Assembly: GCF_026341515.1 (NCBI RefSeq)
Contig: NZ_JAPEOK010000001.1
Coordinates: 992,001-1,056,000 of the forward strand
Reading direction: 5' to 3'
DNA from: Streptomyces sp. NBC_00878
Lineage (GTDB): Bacteria > Actinomycetota > Actinomycetes > Streptomycetales > Streptomycetaceae
DNA length: 64,000 nucleotides
The notes under the pieces were generated by a model. The model did not search any database and was not told the origin of the DNA. It worked only from the letters and a program-made list of their open reading frames with translations. Made by a program: the position numbers and the translations under genes. Positions 45,063-53,246 of this stretch are shown here, one piece after another (position 1 is the stretch's first letter; each line of letters begins with the position of its first letter).

Positions 45063-46258
45063 CAGCTGACGGGGAGGGCGGCGAGCGCCTGCAGGCGCTG
45101 ATGGTCCTTCCAGTCCGCCGACGCCTCGGCGGCGGCCGGGCGCAGTCGGGGAAAGCGGGCCAGGAGCGAGGTGAGGCCGATGCGCAACTCCGCCCGCGCC
45201 ATATGGGACGCCAGACAGCGGTGGATGCCGTGGCCGAAGGCCACATGTGGATTGGGGTGACGGCCCAGATCGAGGACTTCGGGGTCGGAAAAGACATCCG
45301 AGTCGTGGTTGGCGGAGTTGAGGGAGGCCACCACGGACTCTCCGGCGCGGACGGTGACCCCGGCGATGTCCACGTCCTCGGTGGCCACTCGGATCTGACC
45401 GTCCCTCAGCACCAGGTGGTAGCGCAGCAGTTCCTCCACCGCGCTCTCCGTCAGCGTGGGGTCGTGCCGCAGCCGGGCGAGGTCGGCGGGCCGGTGCAGC
45501 AATGTGCGCAAGGCAGCCGCCAGGGCGGTCGTCACCACCGTGTGGCCCGCGAACAGCAGGCTGACGCCCATCCCGGTCAGCTCGGCGTCGGAGAGCGCGC
45601 CCTGTTCGTCGTGTGCCGTGACCAGGGCGCTGAACAGATCGGCGCCGGGCGCCGTGCGCCGGGAGTCCATGAGGGCCGCCAGATAGTCGCACATCTCCCG
45701 CTGGGCCGCGGTGATCCGCTCCAGAGGGCCCTTACTGCTCATGGTGTCCGACAGGGCCAGGATCCGGTCGCTCTCCTCGACCGGGATGCCCAGCCACGCG
45801 CAGATCACGGCCATGGGCAGGGGCCGTGCGAAGTCCGCGACGACATCGGCGGGCGGCCCGGCGTCGGCCATGGCGTCGAGCAGCCCGTCAGTGATCTTCT
45901 GGATCAGCGACAGCGACCGCTCGACCTGCCGCGCTCTGAACTCCGGCATGACCAGCCGACGCAGCCGGGCGTGGTCCGGCGGCTCTGTGTCCCGCAGGAT
46001 GGAGACGCCGGACGGGAACGGAGTCGTGAACAACCTGGGCGCGTCGGGCGCGGTGTTGGCCGTCACACTGAACCGCCGGTCGCGGAGCACCTGACGTACG
46101 TCCTCGTACCGGGTCACCAGCCACACCTCGTGTCCGCTGGCGATGACCACACGGGTCGCGGGCTCGTTCTCGCGCAGCCAGGCCAGCCTCTCGAACACCT
46201 CGGAGTGGACACGGGTGTCGAAGGGGAAGGCGACGGGCCGGCGGTTCGGGACGGGCAT
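45059..46258 (-). CDS. Cytochrome P450 with atypical I-helix
   Basis: This 399-residue soluble P450 has the K-helix ExxR (AVEELLRYH) and heme loop VAFGHGIHRCLASHMARAEL with the Cys ligand; the residue after CL is Ala instead of the usual Gly. The I-helix reads LLFAGHTVVTTALA, where bacterial P450s normally have AGHETT, so the acid-alcohol pair is replaced by Thr-Val. That predicts altered O2 activation. It follows the flavoprotein gene by 21 bp and overlaps the methyltransferase gene by 4 bp. Ferredoxin and reductase partners are not in the window. Confidence 0.92.
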   Translation of the reverse strand: MPVPNRRPVAFPFDTRVHSEVFERLAWLRENEPATRVVIASGHEVWLVTRYEDVRQVLRDRRFSVTANTAPDAPRLFTTPFPSGVSILRDTEPPDHARLRRLVMPEFRARQVERSLSLIQKITDGLLDAMADAGPPADVVADFARPLPMAVICAWLGIPVEESDRILALSDTMSSKGPLERITAAQREMCDYLAALMDSRRTAPGADLFSALVTAHDEQGALSDAELTGMGVSLLFAGHTVVTTALAAALRTLLHRPADLARLRHDPTLTESAVEELLRYHLVLRDGQIRVATEDVDIAGVTVRAGESVVASLNSANHDSDVFSDPEVLDLGRHPNPHVAFGHGIHRCLASHMARAELRIGLTSLLARFPRLRPAAAEASADWKDHQRLQALAALPVSW

Positions 46259-46279
46259 CGCGGTCCCTCCTCACTCGAC

Positions 46280-47521
46280 TCAGGGTTTGTGGAAGGACGG
46301 GTCGTGGTCCTCACCGAGCGCCGCGCGACCGATGGTGGCGAGGATGTGGTCGTCGTTGTCGTGGCGCTGGTAGAAGGTCAGGTCACGCAGGATCCGTTCC
46401 ACCGGGCTGGGGCGGACCAGACTGCGGGCCCCGCAGGCGCGGATGCAGTGATGCACGGTCTCCTCCGCCAGGTGCTCGACGACGTGCCGGGCCTTGCTGC
46501 CGGCGAGCCGGGCCTCGCCCGCCCTGCCCTCGTCCCACAACGCGGCGACATGACGCAGCCAGAGGCGGGCGGTATCCACGTTGACCGCCATGCTGCCGGC
46601 CCGCTGCCGTACGTACGGGTCGGCCCCCTTGCCCTGCTTCTTGAGGTACGCCAGCCCGTAGTCGTGCGCTGCCTGGGCGGCGCCCAGGAAGCTGGAGGCG
46701 TAGTGGGGGACGAACGCGGCCTGCCAATGCCCGGTGAGATAGGTACCGGGTGCGCCGATGAGATGGTCCCGGGGAATGAACGTGTCGTCGAAGCGCACCA
46801 GGTGGCTGACCGTCGCGCGCATGCCCACCGGATCCCACCACGAGCTGTCGACACTCACGGTCGGGTCCGACAGATCGCAGGCGAGCATGAGCAGTCCGCT
46901 GCCCGCCGCCCGGCCGTTCCGGGCGGCCGTCGCGTGCCGTGCTCCGCCGGGTCCGGCGGGGTCGACGAACAGGATGGCCCACTGGGCGCCTGTGGCACTG
47001 GTGGCGAACGCCTTGGTTCCGCGCACGGTCCAGCCCCCCTCGACAGGGGTGAGCGTCGTGCCGAAGCGGCCGGCCTCCCCGGGCTTGGGTGCCCGGGGCT
47101 CGCCGCTCCAGGCCACCCACTTCTCCCCGCGCTCGACCACGCCCGCGAACCAGCACCGCTTCTGCTCGGGCGTTCCCAGGGCGTCGATGAGCACCAGAGA
47201 GTTGGCGTGTCCCTCCCAGCAGCGCGCCAGCGAGAGATTCGCCGAGGCCAGGATGGTCGTCAGCTCCCACAGGGGCAGCGTGTTGCGCTGCTGCGGGCCG
47301 AAGCCCAGTCCGCCGTACTCGCGTGGCACGGCAGCGGCCAGCAGACCGGCCGCGAAGAGGTCGTCGAAGTCCTCGGCGGGGAAGGCGGCCCTGCGGTCGT
47401 AGTCGTCCGCGCGGGCGGAAAACGTCTCCGCGGCCATCTTCTGTGCGCTGTCGAGGGCGGCACGGTGCCCGGGAATGGGGCCGTGCGGCTCCTGAGAGCC
47501 GTGCACCAGGTCGGCGGTCAT
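46280..47521 (-). CDS. Acyl-CoA-dehydrogenase-fold flavoprotein (DszC/N-hydroxylase-like)
   Basis: This 413-residue protein has the three-domain ACAD fold: an N-terminal helical domain (LFAAGLLAAAVPREYGGLGF), a middle beta domain (WVAWSGEPRAPKPGEAGRFG, GWTVRGTKAFATSATGAQWA) and a C-terminal four-helix domain (LGAAQAAHDYGLAYLKKQGK). The C-terminal HDNDDHILATIGRAALGEDH ending resembles FMN-dependent monooxygenases of the DszC type more than true dehydrogenases. The catalytic Glu position is not clear, which also fits oxygenase use. It overlaps the preceding small gene by 4 bp (ATGA). Confidence 0.85.
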   Translation of the reverse strand: MTADLVHGSQEPHGPIPGHRAALDSAQKMAAETFSARADDYDRRAAFPAEDFDDLFAAGLLAAAVPREYGGLGFGPQQRNTLPLWELTTILASANLSLARCWEGHANSLVLIDALGTPEQKRCWFAGVVERGEKWVAWSGEPRAPKPGEAGRFGTTLTPVEGGWTVRGTKAFATSATGAQWAILFVDPAGPGGARHATAARNGRAAGSGLLMLACDLSDPTVSVDSSWWDPVGMRATVSHLVRFDDTFIPRDHLIGAPGTYLTGHWQAAFVPHYASSFLGAAQAAHDYGLAYLKKQGKGADPYVRQRAGSMAVNVDTARLWLRHVAALWDEGRAGEARLAGSKARHVVEHLAEETVHHCIRACGARSLVRPSPVERILRDLTFYQRHDNDDHILATIGRAALGEDHDPSFHKP

Positions 47522-47925
47522 GGGAGAAGAGCCCCTTCCGGGGGTCCGGACGGCTGGGCGAGTCCCGGACGGTAGTAATGGGCGCGGTACATCGTGTTCG
47601 GCACCCGCTGGTCGTCGGGGTGGACCGTGTGGACGTCGATGGTCAGCAGTCCGCGGTTGAGATAGCCGCAGAGGATGACGTCCCGGGTTCCGAGCCGCGC
47701 TTCGGCGAGGAAGCCCACGGCCGGACCGTCGCCGCCCGCGTCCCCCAGTGGCGTGGCGGTGAGTGCGTTGTGGGCCTCGAGGGCACCGGGGGCGCTCTCC
47801 GCGACACTCAGCGCGAGTTGGTCCGCGTCCTCCCGGACGTCGATGGACCGGATGCCGGTGGCGGTGGTGTCGAAGTTGACCCACCCGCCCATGAGCCCGG
47901 CCAGGTCGATGTGCGGTGTCGTCAT
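47518..47925 (-). CDS. Small lipocalin-like protein B (tandem paralogue)
   Basis: This 135-residue protein has the pattern LMGGWVNFDTTATGIRSIDV near its start and GYLNRGLLTIDVHTVHPDDQ, then MYRAHYYRPG near its end. This mirrors the upstream paralogue (LLGDWLNTDRGVVSKGPLRL ... SFFHR) and a wider actinobacterial beta-barrel-like family I associate with the motif DWGEVP. It overlaps both neighbours by 4 bp. No catalytic residues are evident; a binding or scaffold role is possible. Confidence 0.7.
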   Translation of the reverse strand: MTTPHIDLAGLMGGWVNFDTTATGIRSIDVREDADQLALSVAESAPGALEAHNALTATPLGDAGGDGPAVGFLAEARLGTRDVILCGYLNRGLLTIDVHTVHPDDQRVPNTMYRAHYYRPGLAQPSGPPEGALLP

Positions 47926-48371
47926 GAGCCCTCCTCCACCCGGTGGAAAAAGGACCGGGTCCACTCACCGGGGCACCCGCTGCCGTCGAGGGAGATCGTG
48001 GAGGCAGTGGCCACCAGGATTCCCGTCTTGTGGTAGGCGGAGAGAACCGTACGGAGCCCGCCGAGTTCGTAGACGGCGGAGAACGACCAGGCCACAGATG
48101 GCGCGCCGGGCGCGGTATAAACGGCCGCCGGTACCTCACCCCAGTCGTACGGATGCCGGCTCGCCGCGAAGCGCCCGTCCGGTGTGGTGCCGCCCAGGGT
48201 CCGGACTGCGAGGCCCGTTCCGCGCGGGGCGACGGTCAGCCGGAGAGGGCCCTTGGACACCACTCCCCGGTCGGTGTTGAGCCAGTCGCCCAACAGGGCC
48301 GAGACGTCGGGGCTGTCCGGTGGGGACGGCTCGGCCGATGGTGCCGCACCGGCCACCGAGCGCATGGTCAT
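47922..48371 (-). CDS. Small lipocalin-like protein A (tandem paralogue)
   Basis: This 149-residue protein has ALLGDWLNTDRGVVSKGPLR, HPYDWGEVPAAVYTAPGAPS, VAWSFSAVYELGGLRTVLSA and EWTRSFFHRVEEG, the layout of a small all-beta family with GDWxNTD and DWGEVP signatures. GGGAGGGAG lies upstream of the ATG at 48371. It is followed by a diverged paralogue. The function is unknown; tandem copies within a biosynthetic operon suggest a ligand-binding or cyclase-like role. Confidence 0.72.
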   Translation of the reverse strand: MTMRSVAGAAPSAEPSPPDSPDVSALLGDWLNTDRGVVSKGPLRLTVAPRGTGLAVRTLGGTTPDGRFAASRHPYDWGEVPAAVYTAPGAPSVAWSFSAVYELGGLRTVLSAYHKTGILVATASTISLDGSGCPGEWTRSFFHRVEEGS

Positions 48372-48419
48372 GAAGTGCTCTCCCTCCCACAGAGGTTCAC
48401 TGTGATGTCCGGACGGGGT

Positions 48420-48856
48420 TCATGGATCCCGAAGAAGCTCAACGCCGGCAACCCGGGAAGCCTGATCGGTCACCGGTTGCTCGATGATCGACATACCGTC
48501 CGGGCACGGCGTCGGCATGCGTCCGAACACCGTTGGCTCACCCAGCCAGGAGGCCAGGAAGCAGGTCCAGCGACGGCGAGTACCGGCCTCGAACACGGTC
48601 ACGTCCTCGCGCCGGAGGCCGGTCGGCAGCGATGCCGCCGCCATGACGCCGTGCGCCTGCTGCGGGCCCCCAGCAGCTCCGGCCGGGCCGGACCGTCTGG
48701 CCGCTCCAGAGCGATGATGTCGTAGCGGCCCGCCACGCGAAGGAGCCTCGTCAACCGCTGAACCTGCCCCAGGTCGGCTGCTGTGGTCACAGCCAACAAC
48801 CAGCCCGGCGCGCGGCGCACGGCATCCGGGTGACCGTCGCTTCGTGGGGTCAGCAC
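48420..48856 (-). pseudogene. Broken type I 3-dehydroquinate dehydratase-like gene
   Basis: Translation starts at a GTG (48856) overlapping the nitroreductase stop and reads WLLAVTTAADLGQVQRLTRL, LLRVAGRYDIIALERPDGPA, then runs out of frame to a stop at 48599. In another frame the homology resumes: EDVTVFEAGTRRRWTCFLAS, WLGEPTVFGRMPTPCPDGMS. The second block aligns with the intact dehydroquinase domain at 53247 (DVTAFASGPAGIWTRILAPW, LGAPVVFGHVGAEGPDGMPS). So it is a frameshifted and shortened paralogue. It also lacks the Schiff-base lysine strand. Confidence 0.65.
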
Positions 48857-49536
48857 CACTGAACGAACTCCTCCATGCGGGCCCGCGGTGGGACAAACCG
48901 GTTGACCGGTGCCGCTTCGTCGGGGTAGCCGACGGCCAGGGTGCAGACGATGATCCGATGAGTCTCGATGTCCAGCTTCCGACGCAGCGCGTCCGCGTAG
49001 CCCGCGACGCTGAACTGCGGGCAGCTGCCCAAGCCCCGGGCGACCAGCCCGAGCATGATGTTCTGCAGGAAGAAGCCCGTCTCCAGGAAGGTTCCGGGCA
49101 CCGCGTCGCCAGGGATGTGGCAGACAAGGGCTGCCGGAGCGTCGAAGAAGCGCAGATTGTCGCGGAGGTGGGCGCGGGCGGCCGCGGCGTCGTCGGGGGC
49201 ATGGCCCTTGGCGCGCAGTACGCCCGAGAGGGCCGCGCGGGCACGCTCCGCTGCGGTGTTGTCGAGCGCCGGCGGCCGGTTGGCACAGTCCGGCCGTGGA
49301 GGCTCTCCGCGCTCGAAGGCTTCGCGAAGGGTGCGGGTCAGCGCGTCCAGGGTGGGGCCGGTCACCACGGTCACCCGCCACGGCTGGATATTGCGGCTGG
49401 AGGGTGCCTGCCCTGCGGCGAGGAGCACCTCCGCGAGGACGTTCCGGGGCACCGGCCGGTCGAGGAAGGCGCGCTTGCAGTGACGGGACGCGATCAGGGA
49501 CAGGCCGTCGTACACCAGGTCGGTGTGTTCCGTCAT
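48850..49536 (-). CDS. Nitroreductase-family FMN oxidoreductase
   Basis: This 228-residue protein has the FMN-binding SRHCKRAFLDRPVPRNVLAE and LLAAGQAPSSRNIQPWRVTV motifs and FLETGFFLQNIMLGLVARGL with a later LGSCPQFSVAGY. GGAAGGAGTGAGG precedes the ATG. Such enzymes reduce nitro groups or quinones, or oxidise C-C or C-N bonds in natural product pathways. It starts 24 bp after the transporter-phosphatase gene and is coupled to the broken dehydroquinase by a 7-bp overlap. Confidence 0.9.
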   Translation of the reverse strand: MTEHTDLVYDGLSLIASRHCKRAFLDRPVPRNVLAEVLLAAGQAPSSRNIQPWRVTVVTGPTLDALTRTLREAFERGEPPRPDCANRPPALDNTAAERARAALSGVLRAKGHAPDDAAAARAHLRDNLRFFDAPAALVCHIPGDAVPGTFLETGFFLQNIMLGLVARGLGSCPQFSVAGYADALRRKLDIETHRIIVCTLAVGYPDEAAPVNRFVPPRARMEEFVQWC

Positions 49537-49560
49537 GGGCGCCTCACTCCTTCCGACATC

Positions 49561-51057
49561 TCAACCCACGCCGGCCGGGCGGACGTCGGGGCCGGGGCCG
49601 CCGCCGAGGAACTCGTGCAGACGGGTGCGGACCAATTCCTCGATGCGGTGGGCGCACTGGCGGTAGACCTCGGTCGACTGCCCTTCGGGGTTGGGGACGT
49701 CGCCATGCGGGTCCAGGCAGAGGGTGCGGTTCTCCGCGTCGGGCGCCAGAGCGACCACGGCGTCGCGGTGCGCGCGCGTCATGCAGTAGATGACGGAGCT
49801 GTCCTGGCACAGTTGGGGGGTGACCGGCCTCGCCCGGTGGCGGCGGGGGTGTACGCGGCCCGGCACCCGCCGTACGCCAAGGTCGGCGAGCGCGGTCCGG
49901 GCGGCGGGAGCCAGCGGCGCTCCGCTCCGGGCGGGGGAGACTCCCGCGCTGGCGAAGCGCACACGCCGCGCGGAACCCCCTGCCTGCGCCGCGTGGGTCC
50001 TGGCGATGACCTCGGCCATGGGCGAACGGGAGGTGTTGCCGCCGCAGACGAACAGCACCCGCCGCGCACGCGTGCCGCGTTCCCGCCACCAGGAGGCCGT
50101 CGCGGGGTAGGACAAGGACACGATGGCGACGCCGATGAAGACGAGCGCGAGAAGCTGTGCGTCCCCCGGGACCGGCAGCCCGGCCAGCCCGGCGAGGGCG
50201 TACGAGGCGACCAGGCCGGACAGCAGGCTGGCGCACCGGTTGGCCGGTACGCACCAGGTGTACACACGGTGGTCGAGGTAGATCAGCGTGCCGAAGACGA
50301 ACAGCACCTCGTAGGCCACGCCGATACCGATGGCCCCCCAGGCGGCAGGGGTGCCGAGGAAGGTGGTGAACCCGGAGCGCAACTCCGGCTGTCCCGCCAG
50401 GGCCACAGCCGCCAGGATCCCGACCAGGAAAACCGGGGCGGCGGCGTGCTCCTCCACGAAGTAACGGCGATCGATTTCCTTCACTCCGGTCTTGGCCACG
50501 CGGCTCATGATCTCGAATCGCCCCACGTACCCGATGAGATAGGTGAGAACGCTCAAAACCGTCGCCAGGGTGAGGTGATAACTGTCCACATCGCCGAGAG
50601 CCACCGAAACCGCCAGCAGGCTGAAAGCGAGAGCGGACCAGGCGGAACGAGAGACCTTTCGCTTACGCGCCGAGTCGACCAGCGGAGAAATGATCAGCAC
50701 GCCCCCACGCATCAGAAGCAACACGAGAAGGATGGAGACACCGGTGAAGGCGAAATTCAGAGTGGTGGTGCCGATGATGAGCGCGGTGAAGAACCCCGCC
50801 AGGAGCGTTTCTCTTCCCGGCGCGCGGACGCGCCCCACCCCGGGTATCTCATGTCGCCGGCCGTAACGCCACCACCCGCTGGCCGCCAGGAAAAGCGGCA
50901 TGACGGCGAGTTGTCCGAGGGCGGCCGCCGGTAGCAGCACCAGACCGTCGACCGGGCTCCCGGCCAGCGGGGAAACCCCACTGGACATCGCTTTCACGAG
51001 CATGGCGTAGGGGATGTAGGCGAGAAAGTATCCGAGCGCGAGCCAAGCCATGCGCAT
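49561..51057 (-). CDS. DMT/EamA-type transporter fused to low-molecular-weight tyrosine phosphatase
   Basis: This 499-residue fusion has about ten membrane segments in residues 1-330 (WLALGYFLAYIPYAMLVKAM, SILLVLLLMRGGVLIISPLV and others). A cytosolic LMW-PTP domain from about 335 has P-loop RVLFVCGGNTSRSPMAEVIA (C-x5-R) and acidic loop CLDPHGDVPNPEG. GGAGG precedes tandem ATGs at 51057 and 51051. The phosphatase could dephosphorylate a metabolite or protein as it is exported. It heads the minus-strand operon and is divergent from an MFS gene. Confidence 0.85.
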   Translation of the reverse strand: MRMAWLALGYFLAYIPYAMLVKAMSSGVSPLAGSPVDGLVLLPAAALGQLAVMPLFLAASGWWRYGRRHEIPGVGRVRAPGRETLLAGFFTALIIGTTTLNFAFTGVSILLVLLLMRGGVLIISPLVDSARKRKVSRSAWSALAFSLLAVSVALGDVDSYHLTLATVLSVLTYLIGYVGRFEIMSRVAKTGVKEIDRRYFVEEHAAAPVFLVGILAAVALAGQPELRSGFTTFLGTPAAWGAIGIGVAYEVLFVFGTLIYLDHRVYTWCVPANRCASLLSGLVASYALAGLAGLPVPGDAQLLALVFIGVAIVSLSYPATASWWRERGTRARRVLFVCGGNTSRSPMAEVIARTHAAQAGGSARRVRFASAGVSPARSGAPLAPAARTALADLGVRRVPGRVHPRRHRARPVTPQLCQDSSVIYCMTRAHRDAVVALAPDAENRTLCLDPHGDVPNPEGQSTEVYRQCAHRIEELVRTRLHEFLGGGPGPDVRPAGVG

Positions 51058-51587
51058 GGTCCTCCGGAGTGCCCTGAAGTAAGGGTTCGTCAATTCGCAG
51101 CGGAACGTACGGAGTGAACCGTTTCGACGCTCTGCGACACTCGGCCGCCCCATACGTAGATCAATGCACCGACTCATTCGAGTGTGCAGGGATCCAGTGC
51201 ACCGCGCAAGTGTCTCAAGTCCTCGAATTTCAGCGGGGATTTCATTCCGGATGCCAGTGCGGGACACATTATCGCAGTGTCGCACAGGCGCGCGATTAAC
51301 GTAATGACGACGTGCGCCCCACGTGCGCCGGGCGAATGCACTTGCCCTCCGCCCATGCGAACTTGCGGGTTCGCGACAGATCCCGTAGCCCGTGAAATTA
51401 GAAAACGGTACTCGGGTTGAGATTGTGGTTCCCGATGATCTGATTGGATGGTGATATCCCAGCCTGCAACGCAGACCGCCGTTCGGCGTAGTGACACGCC
51501 GTCGGGAGAGTGACCGCAGGGTTCGCCCCACTGCGCGAGAGCCAGATCGTGGGTGATCCGAGCGAGCGCTTTCAGAAGGCGGTGGCA
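51058..51587. other. Divergent control region of the biosynthesis-like cluster
   Basis: These about 530 bp separate the two divergent operons and are AT-richer than average around 51385-51450. They presumably hold both promoters. I see no transfer RNA, no long palindrome and no conserved short ORF; an in-frame GTG at 51510 could extend the MFS gene. Confidence 0.5.
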
Positions 51588-53033
51588 ATGGGCCCACGAG
51601 TGCGGCAACGACCGAACGCGGTGGGGCCCTTGCTCATCTACTGCGCACTGTCGACCACGATGGTGAGCTCGCTCGGCGCGCTGCTGATCCCCTCCATCGC
51701 CCGGGCGCATCACGTGCCGGTGAGTTCGGCCCAGTGGATGCTGACCGTGACCCTGCTCGTGGGGGCGGTGAGCACCCCGGTGCTCGGCCGACTGGCCGAC
51801 GGGCACCGCAGCCGGCGGGCGCTGCTGGGAGTGCTCGTCCTGACGCTGTCGGGTTCCTTGCTGGCTGCGATCGCCGATACTTTTTCGCAGTTGCTGATCG
51901 GACGGGCGCTCCAGGGCCCGGCCTGCGGAATGCTGCCGATGACGATCGCTCTGGCGCACCGTCACCTTGCCCCGGCAAAGGTGACGGACGGCATTACCGC
52001 CCTCACCGTCACCGCCGCCACCGGGGCCGGGCTCAGCTTCCCGCTGACCGGCCTGATCGCCGAGTACCTCGACCACCGCTGGGGGTTCTGGTGTGCGGCC
52101 GGCTTCGCCGCACCGGCCATCGTGGGGGTCCTGCTGATTCTGCCCAAGGATGAGCGCCCGGCTGCCGGCCCGGGCACCGGCCCGGGCGCGCTGTCCGCCT
52201 GCGCACGCGCCGACCTGGCGGGCACCGTTCTCCTGGTGGCCGGGCTGGCGAGTCTGCTCCTCTTACTGAGCCAGGGGTCGCGTTGGGGTTGGACGTCCGC
52301 CATCGTGCTGAGCGTGCTGGTGGATGCCGCGCTGCTGCTCACCGCCTGGGCATGGTGGGAGCGGCGCGTCGCTCAGCCGTTGGTCCGGCCCGAGTTGCTC
52401 GTCCATCCCGACGTGCTGCTGGCCAATTTCGCCACGGTCGTACTCGGCGCCGCGACGTTCATCGGCGTCTCTGCTCTCGCCACTCTCGTGCAAGCACCCG
52501 TGGGCACGGGTTACGGGCTCGGGCTCTCGGTCTTCGCGGCCGGGTGTGTGATGCTCCCGTTCTCGGCCGGGAGCCAGCTCGCGGGTCGGCTGGCACGTCG
52601 TCCGGCCGTCCGCACGGAGCTGCGTGCGCTGCTCTCACTCGGCGGAGTTCTGCTCACCGGTACCCATATCGCTCTGGCCGCCCACCACGACGAGCTGTGG
52701 CACCTGCTCCTCGCCATACTGACCTTCGGCCTGGGCAGCAGCATCGTCTGGGCCGTCGTGGCCGCCCTGATCCACACCGCGGTTCCGGGCAGCGATCTCG
52801 GGTCCACAACCAGCTTCAATCATGTGCTCCGTGTCGTCGGCAGCGCGATCGGCAGCGCCGCGACCGGCGTGATCCTTGCCGCCCACACCGCCCCCGACGG
52901 CTTCCCGACGGATGACGGTTATGCGGCTGTCTTCACTGTCTGCGCAATCGGTTGCACCGCCGTTCTGCTCGGCCTGCTGGGGCGGGCGCTCACCGAGCGA
53001 CGCCGGGCCACAGGTTCGGAAACGTCGGAATGA
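51588..53033 (+). CDS. MFS drug-efflux-like transporter
   Basis: This 481-residue protein has 12-14 hydrophobic segments and MFS loop motifs VLGRLADGHRSRRALLG (motif A) and LLIGRALQGPACGMLPMTIA (motif B/C region with the RxLQG signature of DHA2 exporters). I place the start at the ATG at 51588 (AGAAGG upstream); a GTG at 51510 would add 26 hydrophilic residues. It opens the plus-strand operon with the dehydroquinase-shikimate dehydrogenase fusion and the MHS transporter. A product-export role is likely. Confidence 0.85.
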   Translation: MGPRVRQRPNAVGPLLIYCALSTTMVSSLGALLIPSIARAHHVPVSSAQWMLTVTLLVGAVSTPVLGRLADGHRSRRALLGVLVLTLSGSLLAAIADTFSQLLIGRALQGPACGMLPMTIALAHRHLAPAKVTDGITALTVTAATGAGLSFPLTGLIAEYLDHRWGFWCAAGFAAPAIVGVLLILPKDERPAAGPGTGPGALSACARADLAGTVLLVAGLASLLLLLSQGSRWGWTSAIVLSVLVDAALLLTAWAWWERRVAQPLVRPELLVHPDVLLANFATVVLGAATFIGVSALATLVQAPVGTGYGLGLSVFAAGCVMLPFSAGSQLAGRLARRPAVRTELRALLSLGGVLLTGTHIALAAHHDELWHLLLAILTFGLGSSIVWAVVAALIHTAVPGSDLGSTTSFNHVLRVVGSAIGSAATGVILAAHTAPDGFPTDDGYAAVFTVCAIGCTAVLLGLLGRALTERRRATGSETSE

Positions 53034-53246
53034 ACCGGCGCGGCAACCCCACCAGTTACCGGTGGCGCGATGAGCGACGTCAACCGGGCGGCACAGTTGA
53101 TCAATGCTTTTGAGGGATGTCTGCCCACGTAGCCCTCCACTGCGAGCGAGCCTCCTTGATCATGTCGTCCCGTGCGGTCTACTGGCAGGCGTTCGTCTGC
53201 CGACCGCTGGCCAATTCACGAGGGTCCGCCTGGAGGAGCACATCCA

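Noticed and set aside
44942..47575. 877-aa plus-strand ORF across the P450 and flavoprotein genes
   Set aside because: It is an antisense shadow. The minus strand has three overlapping, motif-rich genes.
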